Shown here one piece after another: positions 1 to 7,308 of a stretch of 15,193 nt of DNA. The notes under the pieces are model-generated. The model saw only the letters and a list, made by a program, of their open reading frames with translations. It was not told the DNA's origin and made no database searches. The translations under genes were made by a program, and so were the position numbers. How positions within the stretch are numbered: the stretch's first letter is position 1; each line of letters starts with the position of its first letter. The stretch is from Acetofilamentum sp. (GTDB lineage: Bacteria; Bacteroidota; Bacteroidia; Bacteroidales; JAFGXI01): the NCBI GenBank assembly GCA_020720565.1, contig DYOK01000042.1:1-15193 (forward strand), written 5' to 3'.

Positions 1-90
1 AGAATCACCATCATATTTTATATTTTTTTACTATAAGTGTAAATTCGTATTATCACTAAAACGTAAAAAAATAGTCGTCTTGTATTTCCT

Positions 91-106
91 CATTTCGATC
101 GAAATG
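91..106. repeat. 16-bp perfect palindrome upstream of argR
   Basis: CATTTCGATCGAAATG is identical to its own reverse complement over all 16 bases. It sits immediately upstream of, and overlaps by a few bases, the first ARG-box-like site, and lies just before the -7 element of the argR promoter. A second regulator site is possible. TCGA-containing words are common in this genome, so chance is not excluded. Confidence 0.5.
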
Positions 107-141
107 TATAAATTTGCAAAATAAATGTATATTTATGCAAA
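103..141 (+). promoter_or_regulatory. Tandem ARG boxes (ArgR autoregulatory operator)
   Basis: Two 18-bp sites lie at 103-120 and 124-141, separated by 3 bp, so their centres are 21 bp (two helical turns) apart. Their cores, TGTATAAATTTGCA (105-118) and TGTATATTTATGCA (126-139), both fit the known ARG-box layout TGnAT-n4-(A/T)TnCA. The surrounding 20-mers at 102-121 and 123-142 agree at 17 of 20 positions. Paired 18-bp boxes about 3 bp apart are the classical operator for an ArgR hexamer. The pair covers the -7 element and the argR start codon, which indicates autorepression. Confidence 0.72.
109..116 (+). promoter_or_regulatory. argR promoter, -7 element
   Basis: TAAATTTG matches the Bacteroidota -7 consensus TAnnTTTG exactly and lies inside the first ARG box. 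No convincing -33 TTTG is seen at the usual 19-21 bp distance. Transcription would start about 120-124, giving a leader of only some 12 bases before the ATG at 135. Confidence 0.45.
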
Positions 142-605
142 ACAAAGCACAGCGGCATTTGGCCATTCGCCAGATATTATCTCAAGAGCAGATTCACAGG
201 CAAGAAGATTTATTGCATAAAATCAATCGATTAGGTTTCGAAACCACTCAAGCCACTTTGTCTCGCGACTTAAAAGAGATGAATGTAGGTACACGAAACA
301 AGTCTGGTATAGGGCATATTTATACTATTCATGACGATTACACATACCAGTCTACACCTTCGGGCGTTTTGGAGGCTGTCGTATCTATTGAGCTGAGTGC
401 TCAGATGGTAGTAATCAAAACCAAGCCAGGCTTTGCTAACAGTGTGGCGGTTCACATCGACGGTCGAAAATACACAAGCATAGCAGGAACCATTGCCGGT
501 AACGATACCATTTTTGCATCACTGCGAAACGGGGCTTTACCGTCCGATTTTATCAACGAAATACAGACTCAATTCCCCAATTGGTCGTCCATTTTAAAGC
601 CTTGA
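135..605 (+). CDS. argR: Arginine repressor ArgR
   Basis: This is the arginine-responsive transcriptional repressor, which as a family binds ARG boxes as an arginine-loaded hexamer and controls arginine synthesis or breakdown. With the ATG at 135 the protein has 156 residues, the usual family length. The N-terminal winged helix carries the recognition-helix signature TQATLSRDLKEM (residues 38-49, compare the ArgR signature xTQATxSRD). The C-terminal hexamerisation and arginine-binding domain carries GTIAGNDTIF (118-127), including the acidic residue that contacts arginine in known ArgR structures. The frame is also open from a TTG at 114 (163 aa), but that start would add seven unusual residues and lies within the predicted operator and -7 element, so 135 is preferred. 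A hairpin terminator overlaps the stop codon, and carA follows 128 bp downstream. Tandem ARG boxes at the start suggest autoregulation. The gene looks intact. Confidence 0.95.
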   Translation: MQNKAQRHLAIRQILSQEQIHRQEDLLHKINRLGFETTQATLSRDLKEMNVGTRNKSGIGHIYTIHDDYTYQSTPSGVLEAVVSIELSAQMVVIKTKPGFANSVAVHIDGRKYTSIAGTIAGNDTIFASLRNGALPSDFINEIQTQFPNWSSILKP

Positions 606-621
606 TTTCAGGGCTTTTTTT
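596..621 (+). terminator. Intrinsic terminator of argR
   Basis: AAAGCC (596-601) pairs with GGCTTT (612-617). The stem can extend through a T-G wobble and TGA/TCA, and it runs into seven T residues (615-621). The stem includes the argR stop codon at 603-605. This separates argR transcription from carA. Confidence 0.7.
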
Positions 622-670
622 ATGCTGATATTGATTTAAACAATTAACAAATGATCACAAAATAAACAAA

Positions 671-716
671 TTGGTCTAATACCAAATACATTTGAAGGTG
701 TTTTTGGTATAGGACC
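671..716 (+). promoter_or_regulatory. carA promoter inside a large inverted repeat
   Basis: TACATTTG (687-694) matches the -7 consensus TAnnTTTG, 40 bp before the carA ATG. No clear -33 is visible. The element is bracketed by inverted arms at 673-686 and 703-716 that match at 12 of 14 positions. The left arm is itself part of a smaller palindrome, TTGGT-n5-ACCAA (671-685). The layout could be an operator that loops over the promoter. If transcription started further upstream it could instead be an RNA hairpin in the leader. No ARG box is visible here. Confidence 0.5.
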
Positions 717-733
717 TTAATCAGAATAAAATA

Positions 734-1810
734 ATGAATCGAAAAGCAAGTTTAATATTTCCCGATGGCACCCAATTCGAAGGTCTATCATTTGGATTCG
801 AAGGCTCTTGTGCCGGCGAAGTGGTGTTTAATACGGCGATGACGGGCTACCCCGAAAGTTTAACCGACCCCTCGTATAAGGGTCAAATATTGGTCGCAAC
901 TTATCCTATTATCGGTAATTATGGCGTGCCACATGCCGATAAAGACCAAGGCATGCACGAGTTTTACGAGTCGGATCGCATTCATCTGACGGGCTTTGTA
1001 ATTTCGAGTTATTCCGAAAATTATAGCCATTGGAATGCCAACCAAAGTTTAGATGATTGGATGAACGAACAAAAAATACCGGGTATTTATGGCGTCGATA
1101 CAGCGGCCATAACCAAACACATTCGCGAACATGGGGCTATGTTGGGTAAAATTGTGTTCGAAAATCAAGACATCGATTTTTTCGACCCCAATCAAGATAA
1201 TTTGGTGGCACAAGTAAGCATAGCCCAAAAACAAGTCTACGGCAGTGGTTTACATCGGGTATTGCTGGTCGATTGCGGGGTTAAAAACAACATTATCAGG
1301 CACTTGTTACAACGCAATACCACTGTGATAAGAGTGCCTTGGGATTACGATTATTCGAATGAGGAATACGATGGGCTTTTTATTTCGAATGGGCCGGGCG
1401 ATCCTACTCAATGCCAAATCACGGTGCAACAGTTAAAAATGGCTTTCGAGAACGAGCGTCCCATTTTTGGAATTTGCTTGGGCAATCAACTGATGTCTTT
1501 GGCATCTGGTGCCAAAACCTATAAGCTAAAATATGGTCACCGAAGCCACAATCAACCGGTGTGGCACTTGCAAACTCAGAGGGCTTACATTACCTCGCAA
1601 AATCATGGATTTGCTGTCGACAGCAGCACTTTAAATTCTGATTGGGAACCCAACTTTGTCAATTTAAACGACCAAACCAACGAGGGTTTTCGGCACAAAA
1701 CCAAGCCTTTTTTTTCCACTCAGTTCCACCCCGAAGCCTCAGGCGGGCCAACCGATACCGAGTTTTTGTTCGACGAGTTTATCGAATTAATTCAAAAAAA
1801 TAAGCTATAG
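734..1810 (+). CDS. carA: Carbamoyl-phosphate synthase small (glutaminase) subunit
   Basis: CarA hydrolyses glutamine and channels the ammonia to CarB, which makes carbamoyl phosphate for arginine and pyrimidine synthesis in the cytoplasm. The 358-residue protein has the CPSase small-chain N-terminal domain (about 1-140, with NTAMTGYPESLTDPSY at 33-48) and a class I glutamine amidotransferase domain (about 175-355). The catalytic triad is visible: Cys248 in FGICLGNQ, and His332 and Glu334 in QFHPEASGGP. The oxyanion segment SNGPGDP is at 218-224. The length matches the family (about 360-380). carB follows after a 99 bp spacer that holds a strong hairpin, so the two are probably co-transcribed with possible uneven expression. 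It has its own promoter-like element rather than reading through from argR. No defects were seen. Confidence 0.97.
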   Translation: MNRKASLIFPDGTQFEGLSFGFEGSCAGEVVFNTAMTGYPESLTDPSYKGQILVATYPIIGNYGVPHADKDQGMHEFYESDRIHLTGFVISSYSENYSHWNANQSLDDWMNEQKIPGIYGVDTAAITKHIREHGAMLGKIVFENQDIDFFDPNQDNLVAQVSIAQKQVYGSGLHRVLLVDCGVKNNIIRHLLQRNTTVIRVPWDYDYSNEEYDGLFISNGPGDPTQCQITVQQLKMAFENERPIFGICLGNQLMSLASGAKTYKLKYGHRSHNQPVWHLQTQRAYITSQNHGFAVDSSTLNSDWEPNFVNLNDQTNEGFRHKTKPFFSTQFHPEASGGPTDTEFLFDEFIELIQKNKL

Positions 1811-1848
1811 AATTTTGAACCTGTCTATCGCCAGATAGATTCAAAATT
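1811..1848. repeat. Hairpin in the carA-carB spacer
   Basis: AATTTTGAA (1811-1819) plus TCTATC (1824-1829) pair perfectly with GATAGA (1834-1839) plus TTCAAAATT (1840-1848). This gives 15 base pairs with a GCCA loop and a 4-base CCTG bulge. ACCTGTCTATCGCC (1819-1832) recurs with one change at 8761-8774, so this is likely a copy of a dispersed palindromic repeat. No T-run follows, so it is more likely a processing or stabilising hairpin than a terminator. Confidence 0.6.
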
Positions 1849-1909
1849 AAGAATTAAGAATTTCAAAAGTAGTCAATCTACAATCAAAAATTAACAATAA
1901 AACAAGGGC

Positions 1910-4900
1910 ATGAACAAACAAACCGTATTAATATTAGGATCTGGAGCATTAAAAATTGGCGAAGCCGGCGAGTTCGATTATTCGGGATCTCAAGCCATAA
2001 AAGCTTTGAAGGAAGAAAATAAAAAGATTATATTAATTAATCCGAATATAGCCACCGTACAAACTTCGGAACAAATGGCCGATCAGGTTTATTTTTTACC
2101 GGTTACCCCCGAGTTTGTAACCCGTGTGATCGAAAAAGAGCGGCCACAAGGCATTTTGTTGTCTTTTGGGGGGCAAACGGCACTTAATTGCGGGATTGCA
2201 TTACACGATAGTGGCGTTTTGGAACAATATGGTGTAGAGGTTCTGGGTACGCCCATAGCTGCTATCAAAATGACCGAAGACCGTGCTTTGTTTGCCAAAA
2301 AACTATCGAGCATAGGTGTTAAAACAGCACGTTCTATGGCCGCCACATCGGTTGATGAGGCGATGACGGCAGCCCATTCCATTGGTTATCCTGTAATTTT
2401 AAGAGCCGCATACACGCTTGGCGGACAAGGAAGCGGGTTTTGTAATAACGACACAGAGTTAAGACAATTGGCCGAAAATGCGTTTTCGTACGCACCTCAA
2501 GTGCTAGTCGAAGAATCGCTCAAAGGTTGGAAAGAAATCGAATACGAAGTGGTTCGCGACCGCTTTGGCAATTGCATCACGGTATGTAATATGGAAAATT
2601 TCGATCCACTCGGCATTCACACGGGCGAAAGTATTGTGGTGGCACCGTCGCAAACGCTAAGTAACTCGGAATTTCACATGCTTCGGAAAATAGCCATACA
2701 GATTATTCAATCGGTAGGTATTGTGGGCGAATGCAATGTACAGTATGCCCTCGATCCAAAATCGGAAGATTACCGTGTAATCGAAGTGAACGCCCGACTT
2801 TCACGTTCCTCGGCATTGGCATCGAAAGCCACTGGGTACCCCTTAGCGTTTGTGGCTGCAAAATTAGGAATGGGCTATGGACTACACGAACTTAAAAATA
2901 ATGTTACCAAAACCACTTCGGCTTTTTTCGAACCGGCACTCGATTATATTGTATGCAAAATTCCCCGTTGGGATTTGGGCAAATTCAATGGTGTGAACCG
3001 CGAAATTGGCTCGTCGATGAAAAGTGTTGGCGAAGTGATGGCAATCGGGAAAAGCTTCGAAGAAGCCATCCAAAAAGGCTTGCGTATGATAGGCCAAGGC
3101 ATGCACGGGTTTACGGCTAACAAAGATTTCGAAACCGAGAACGTGGCCGAATCGCTTGCGAATCCGACCGATAAACGCATTTTTGTTATTGCACAAGCCT
3201 TGAATCAAAACATGAGCATCGAAACCATACACCAGTTAACCGGAATCGATTTGTGGTACTTGGGTAAATTGGAACGTATTATGCAAATCGAAAAAAATAT
3301 GTCGGGCTACAATGCGTTAGATACCTTCCCTACCGATTTGCTTCGAACTGCCAAACAAGCTGGGTTTTCCGATTTTCAGATTGCCAGAACGGTACTCAAA
3401 AGCGACGATAGGCAAATTGAAACCGACTTGCTGAAAGTTAGAGCCCATCGTAAAAAAACGAACGTTTTGCCTGTGGTTAAACAAATTGACACTTTAGCAG
3501 GCGAATTTCCAGCTCAAACCAATTACTTGTATCTGACTTATCACGGAACGCAAAACGATATCAGACCCGACGACAATAAACCCTCTGTAATTGTGTTGGG
3601 CTCGGGAGCTTACCGAATCGGGAGTAGTGTCGAGTTTGACTGGTGTAGTGTCAACGCACTACAGACCGTACAAAATGAGGGTTACAGCGCTGTAATGATT
3701 AACTATAATCCCGAAACAGTCAGTACAGATTACGATGTCTGCGATCGATTGTATTTTGACGAGCTATCGCTCGAAAGGGTACTCGATATTCAAGACATTG
3801 AACAATCGAAGGGGTTTGTGGTTTCGATGGGTGGGCAAATTCCCAATAATTTGGCCATGCGCTTACACAAATCGGGGGTACCCATACTGGGCACTACACC
3901 CGAATCGATTGACCGTGCCGAAGACCGACACAAATTTTCGTCGATGCTCGACCGATTATCCATCGACCAACCCCGTTGGCAAGAATTGACCGATTTGAGC
4001 GAGATTGACCAATTTTCGGCAGAAGTTGGATTTCCGCTTTTGGTTCGTCCGTCGTATGTGTTGTCGGGTGCGGCTATGAATGTGGTTTCGAATTCGGAAG
4101 AGTTGCATCATTTTCTAAAACTGGCTACCAAAGTGAGTAAGCAGCATCCTGTGGTGGTTTCGGAATTTATCGAAAATGCCAAGGAAATAGAGTTCGACGC
4201 CGTAGCCGAAAAAGGCGAGATTAAGTTGTATGCTATTTCGGAACATATCGAGTTTGCTGGTGTTCACTCGGGCGATGCCACTTTGGTTTTTCCACCACAA
4301 AAAGTTTACTTCGAGACCATCAGACGGATCAAAAAAATAGCCAAAAATATTGCCAGAGAATTAGATATTAGCGGACCTTTTAATATCCAATTTTTGGCCA
4401 AAGACAATGCGGTTAAAGTGATTGAATGTAATTTACGGGCTTCGCGCAGCTTCCCGTTTGTGTCGAAAATATTAAAAGAGAATTTGATTCATCAAGCCAC
4501 GAAAGTTATTTTGGGGCAAAGTATCCCAAAAGCTTCGCGGTCGATATTTGATATCGAACATATTGGCGTAAAAGCCTCACAGTTTTCGTTTTCGCGCTTG
4601 AGCAAAGCGGATCCAGTTTTGGGTGTCGATATGGCGTCGACTGGCGAGGTAGGTTGTATAGGCGACGATTATTACGAAACGGTGCTCAAAGCCATGTTGT
4701 CGGTGGGTTATAAAATACCGCAGAAAGGTGTGCTTATTTCGAGTGGTGATGCTCGTTCTAAAGTGGAGCTGCTCCACGCATGCCGACTCATGCATCAAAA
4801 GGGCCTTCGACTGTTTGCAACCAAAGGAACGGCTTTGCTTTTACAACAAAACGACATTCCAGTTTCGGTGGTATCGTGGCCCGACGAAAAAGGGACGGAC

Positions 4901-5125
4901 AATTCTATCGAATTATTGCGAAGTGGGAAGGTAGATTTTGTGGTCAATATTCCAAAAAACTTGTCGGCAGGAGAGCTGCAAAATGACTATACCATTCGCC
5001 GGACAGCCATAGATTTGAATATCCCACTCATTACCAATGCCCGATTGGCCAGTGCATTTATCTATTCGTTTTGCCAAAAGAGTGCATCAGACCTATTGAT
5101 TAAATCGTGGGAAGAGTACGGGTAG
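1910..5125 (+). CDS. carB: Carbamoyl-phosphate synthase large subunit
   Basis: CarB uses ammonia from CarA, bicarbonate and two ATP to make carbamoyl phosphate. At 1071 residues it has the full length of the family. It shows the internal duplication expected: the first half opens with VLILGSGALKIGEAGEFDYS (residues 6-25) and the second with VIVLGSGAYRIGSSVEFDW (about 560). Each half has an ATP-grasp domain, with an oligomerisation segment between them. The C-terminal methylglyoxal-synthase-like allosteric domain (about 938-1071) includes LFATKGTA (about 970) and DYTIRRTAIDLNIPLITN near the end, so effector control by nucleotides or ornithine is possible by family analogy. TCGA is very frequent in this gene, reflecting C-ended codons before GAN codons. 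There are no frameshifts. A fold-back repeat begins three bases after the stop codon. Confidence 0.97.
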   Translation: MNKQTVLILGSGALKIGEAGEFDYSGSQAIKALKEENKKIILINPNIATVQTSEQMADQVYFLPVTPEFVTRVIEKERPQGILLSFGGQTALNCGIALHDSGVLEQYGVEVLGTPIAAIKMTEDRALFAKKLSSIGVKTARSMAATSVDEAMTAAHSIGYPVILRAAYTLGGQGSGFCNNDTELRQLAENAFSYAPQVLVEESLKGWKEIEYEVVRDRFGNCITVCNMENFDPLGIHTGESIVVAPSQTLSNSEFHMLRKIAIQIIQSVGIVGECNVQYALDPKSEDYRVIEVNARLSRSSALASKATGYPLAFVAAKLGMGYGLHELKNNVTKTTSAFFEPALDYIVCKIPRWDLGKFNGVNREIGSSMKSVGEVMAIGKSFEEAIQKGLRMIGQGMHGFTANKDFETENVAESLANPTDKRIFVIAQALNQNMSIETIHQLTGIDLWYLGKLERIMQIEKNMSGYNALDTFPTDLLRTAKQAGFSDFQIARTVLKSDDRQIETDLLKVRAHRKKTNVLPVVKQIDTLAGEFPAQTNYLYLTYHGTQNDIRPDDNKPSVIVLGSGAYRIGSSVEFDWCSVNALQTVQNEGYSAVMINYNPETVSTDYDVCDRLYFDELSLERVLDIQDIEQSKGFVVSMGGQIPNNLAMRLHKSGVPILGTTPESIDRAEDRHKFSSMLDRLSIDQPRWQELTDLSEIDQFSAEVGFPLLVRPSYVLSGAAMNVVSNSEELHHFLKLATKVSKQHPVVVSEFIENAKEIEFDAVAEKGEIKLYAISEHIEFAGVHSGDATLVFPPQKVYFETIRRIKKIAKNIARELDISGPFNIQFLAKDNAVKVIECNLRASRSFPFVSKILKENLIHQATKVILGQSIPKASRSIFDIEHIGVKASQFSFSRLSKADPVLGVDMASTGEVGCIGDDYYETVLKAMLSVGYKIPQKGVLISSGDARSKVELLHACRLMHQKGLRLFATKGTALLLQQNDIPVSVVSWPDEKGTDNSIELLRSGKVDFVVNIPKNLSAGELQNDYTIRRTAIDLNIPLITNARLASAFIYSFCQKSASDLLIKSWEEYG

Positions 5126-5127
5126 TG

Positions 5128-5298
5128 CCTAAGGCTTTGTAACGAAATAAAGTGTTCAGAATTGACACAGACATTTTGTTCTTTTTCAAGGCACAAATTG
5201 AAGCTAATAGCTTGCGTCTCTTTGCAAAATTTGAAACGCAGAAAAAGAGCAATATAGCAAGTCAAAATGTACAGGTTATTTCGTTACAATGCCTAAGT
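5128..5298. mobile_element. MITE-like fold-back element after carB
   Basis: The 23-bp ends at 5128-5150 and 5276-5298 are inverted copies matching at 20 of 23 positions, both containing TTGTAACGAAATAA. Further inverted pairs are nested inside: ACATTTTG (5171-5178) with CAAAATGT (5263-5270), CTTTTTC (5181-5187) with GAAAAAG (5241-5247), and GCGT (5214-5217) with ACGC (5236-5239). The whole ~171 bp stretch is therefore a degenerate long palindrome with no credible coding capacity. This is the shape of a miniature inverted-repeat element, or of a double terminator between the convergent carB and the 600-aa gene. No clear target duplication was seen. Confidence 0.55.
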
Positions 5299-5303
5299 AT
5301 TAT

Positions 5304-5387
5304 TTATAATTTAATGCTGTATTTTATAAAGCTAGAATTTTGATAAATCGCCACTTGCAAAAACAAGAATAAGGACGAAAACCTTAC
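5304..5387 (+). repeat. GGTCGAAGACC repeat family, copy A
   Basis: This 84 bp stretch aligns with the copy at 9889-9970 at roughly 85% of positions by eye, with one 2-bp gap. Shared blocks include TATAATTTAATG near the start and CAAAAACAAGAA before the core. The core itself is decayed here (GGACGAAAACC). The element's conserved CCTTA end supplies the stop codon (TTA on this strand, 5384-5386) of the minus-strand gene next door. Confidence 0.7.
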
Positions 5388-7186
5388 TTTTCCAAAGAAT
5401 TCTTTTCCAATTGAATATTATCGATTCCTAATTCTTTTTGGACGTATAAATTCCATTTTGTTAAACCTTCTAAATCTTTACCCGCACTAACTTCTTTAAA
5501 ATATTGCTCTCCAATTAATTCAATATTTTTTAACGCAGTTTTATATATCGATTCGATTTCTGGCCTTGAATATAACTTTGAATCGAGATTCGCTTGCATT
5601 TTTCTACGTTCAATTTCACAAACATCAAAATAGATGTTAATAAAAGCCCTTGTATATTCGTTCTCTGGAAGATGGTAAAAGGTATTTACAAAATCAAAAA
5701 CAGTATAGGATTTAGTTTGAATGGTACTATCGACTTTGTATGCATCTAATAATATTTGAACTTTAAGCTGATATAGATCTCTCGGAATACGTTGATTAAT
5801 AATTTTAATGGGATAAACCTCGTTTAGTCCACCTTTTTCTCGGCTTAAAACCACTCTTTTATTGTCTTGCCAAAAAACGAAAAAGTCATGAAAAAAATGA
5901 TTTTTCGATTCTCCTTCATCTATATTAAAGCGTGGCATCTCATTAAAATCACGATAATTAATCATTTGTCCTTGCTTCGATAAAATCCCTATATTTTGCT
6001 TTTGTTGTTCGGTTAAAACCAATCCTTTTTCGTTTTCCCATATATGCTCGTTGTATGGAATAAATGATAGTAATCTGTAATCGTCTAAGTCTTTATTATA
6101 ATCAAAAAAATTAGGGATAAACGGAAGATTATAATCGTAAAAATACAAAACCCCCTTCGAATGTATCGGTCTGTGTATTATTCTTCTTTCCGCAATCTGT
6201 GGGGTGTCTCTAACACTTTTATACACAAATTTATAATCAAAATGGATATAATCAAGAGCAGTTTTTTGATTTACCACTTTGTATACATTTGAAATGAAAA
6301 TAGATATTTTACCGATAGAATCACCAGAAAACAGGGGTATAAACGGGTGTTGATTTGTTTCTTCAATCTGAAACGTAATCTTTTGCAGAGAAGAAGTTCT
6401 TTTATTAATCCACATTTCACCCGAAAAGCAATCGCTTTTGACCTTTGGATAAAATTTTATGGTGTAGCTATCTGTGTCAGAGCTTATCAGTTGCAGCTCG
6501 AATAACTTTTGAAGTTCTTTTTTACGCAACTGTAATGGTAATAACGGAAATAATTTATTGTTTTTAATAATATCGATTTGCGCCATTGAAAACGATGAAC
6601 TTCGTGTTAAAAAGTAGTTTCCATCCATTGTAGCAAGTGCAACTCTACCTGCTTTATATTTAATCTCGGAAATAGTCTGTCCTTGATGAACGCCATTATA
6701 ATAACATTCAAGTAACTCAATAGGTTCGTCTTTCGATTCGGTTTCGACCTGATAGAATACTTTAGAAACATGCTCACTTTTATTGTTTTGTATTTGCTTT
6801 CGACATTTAGTCACAACTTCGTATAAGAAATTGTTATCTGGAGTAACGGTAACTTCTTGAATGTTAAATGACTTTGGTATTAAATAAACTGTCGATTTGT
6901 CAATTAATCGAGAAGCCGAAATCTTCAAATTCTCATATCCTAGATACGAAAACATCAACACATCAGACACTGAATCTACCTTAAACCGAATTTGGCCTTC
7001 TTCATTGGTTATACCACCCATTTTTGTTCGGTATTCCAATACATTACAATAACTTAATGGCTCTCCGGTTATTGAATCTTTAACTTGTAAATTCAGTATG
7101 GTCTGTGAGTACAGGCTTGCTGAAAAAAAAACTAAACAATAAAGAAATAGTTTTTTTTGAAATCTTATAAAATCGACAATAGACAT
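5384..7186 (-). CDS. Exported protein with carboxypeptidase-regulatory-like N-terminal domain
   Basis: The specific function is not recognised. The 600-residue protein starts with a cleavable-type signal (basic and hydrophobic residues 1-28, ending SASLYSQ), so it is probably sent to the periplasm or outer membrane. Residues about 30-110 form a carboxypeptidase-regulatory-like (CarbopepD_reg_2) beta-sandwich, recognised by SITGEPLSYCNV, GGITNEEGQIRFK and MFSYLGYENLKI. The remainder (about 115-600) resembles the long tail of Bacteroidota 'carboxypeptidase-like regulatory domain' proteins (VVTKCRKQI, FYQVETES). I see no plug domain or clear outer-membrane barrel end, so it is not a TonB receptor. 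The gene is more AT-rich and poorer in TCGA than carB or the helicase, which may mean low expression or recent transfer. The start ATG fits the signal peptide, with a -7-like element 28 bp upstream. The last codon and stop lie at the edge of repeat copy A. Confidence 0.75.
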   Translation of the reverse strand: MSIVDFIRFQKKLFLYCLVFFSASLYSQTILNLQVKDSITGEPLSYCNVLEYRTKMGGITNEEGQIRFKVDSVSDVLMFSYLGYENLKISASRLIDKSTVYLIPKSFNIQEVTVTPDNNFLYEVVTKCRKQIQNNKSEHVSKVFYQVETESKDEPIELLECYYNGVHQGQTISEIKYKAGRVALATMDGNYFLTRSSSFSMAQIDIIKNNKLFPLLPLQLRKKELQKLFELQLISSDTDSYTIKFYPKVKSDCFSGEMWINKRTSSLQKITFQIEETNQHPFIPLFSGDSIGKISIFISNVYKVVNQKTALDYIHFDYKFVYKSVRDTPQIAERRIIHRPIHSKGVLYFYDYNLPFIPNFFDYNKDLDDYRLLSFIPYNEHIWENEKGLVLTEQQKQNIGILSKQGQMINYRDFNEMPRFNIDEGESKNHFFHDFFVFWQDNKRVVLSREKGGLNEVYPIKIINQRIPRDLYQLKVQILLDAYKVDSTIQTKSYTVFDFVNTFYHLPENEYTRAFINIYFDVCEIERRKMQANLDSKLYSRPEIESIYKTALKNIELIGEQYFKEVSAGKDLEGLTKWNLYVQKELGIDNIQLEKNSLEK

Positions 7187-7213
7187 TAGTAATTATTTTG
7201 AATTCTTGACTTT

Positions 7214-7221
7214 CAAAAATA
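7214..7221 (-). promoter_or_regulatory. Possible promoter (-7 element) of the 600-aa gene
   Basis: Read on the minus strand this is TATTTTTG, an exact match to TAnnTTTG, 28 bp upstream of the ATG at 7186. The -33 region is not convincing and the surroundings are AT-rich, so this is tentative. Confidence 0.35.
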
Positions 7222-7308
7222 ATTAATTTCTAATACTTATGAATGAATTACGAGCATTTTTTTCAAATTATGTAACCTAGCTAAAGTAAAGGGTTTAAGC
7301 TCAATACC

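Noticed and set aside
36..57. AGTG...CACT inverted pair upstream of argR
   Set aside because: Four-base arms 14 bp apart with no further symmetry. Not distinguishable from chance.
114..134. TTG start extending ArgR by seven residues
   Set aside because: The extra residues do not fit the family N-terminus, and the codon lies inside the -7 element and ARG boxes. The ATG at 135 gives the usual 156 residues.
606..733. ARG box in front of carA
   Set aside because: I looked for TGnAT-n4-(A/T)TnCA on both strands between argR and carA and found no acceptable match.
2882..3232. 116-aa minus-strand frame within carB
   Set aside because: It is a shadow of the carB coding sequence, where long antisense frames arise from the codon bias.
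5152..5343. 63-aa plus-strand frame after carB
   Set aside because: It lies across the fold-back element and the start of repeat copy A, begins with a non-ATG codon and has no protein-like pattern.
5304..5387. CRISPR-like array from the GGTCGAAGACC repeats
   Set aside because: The copies are kilobases apart, in mixed orientation and diverged, with no regular spacers and no cas genes.
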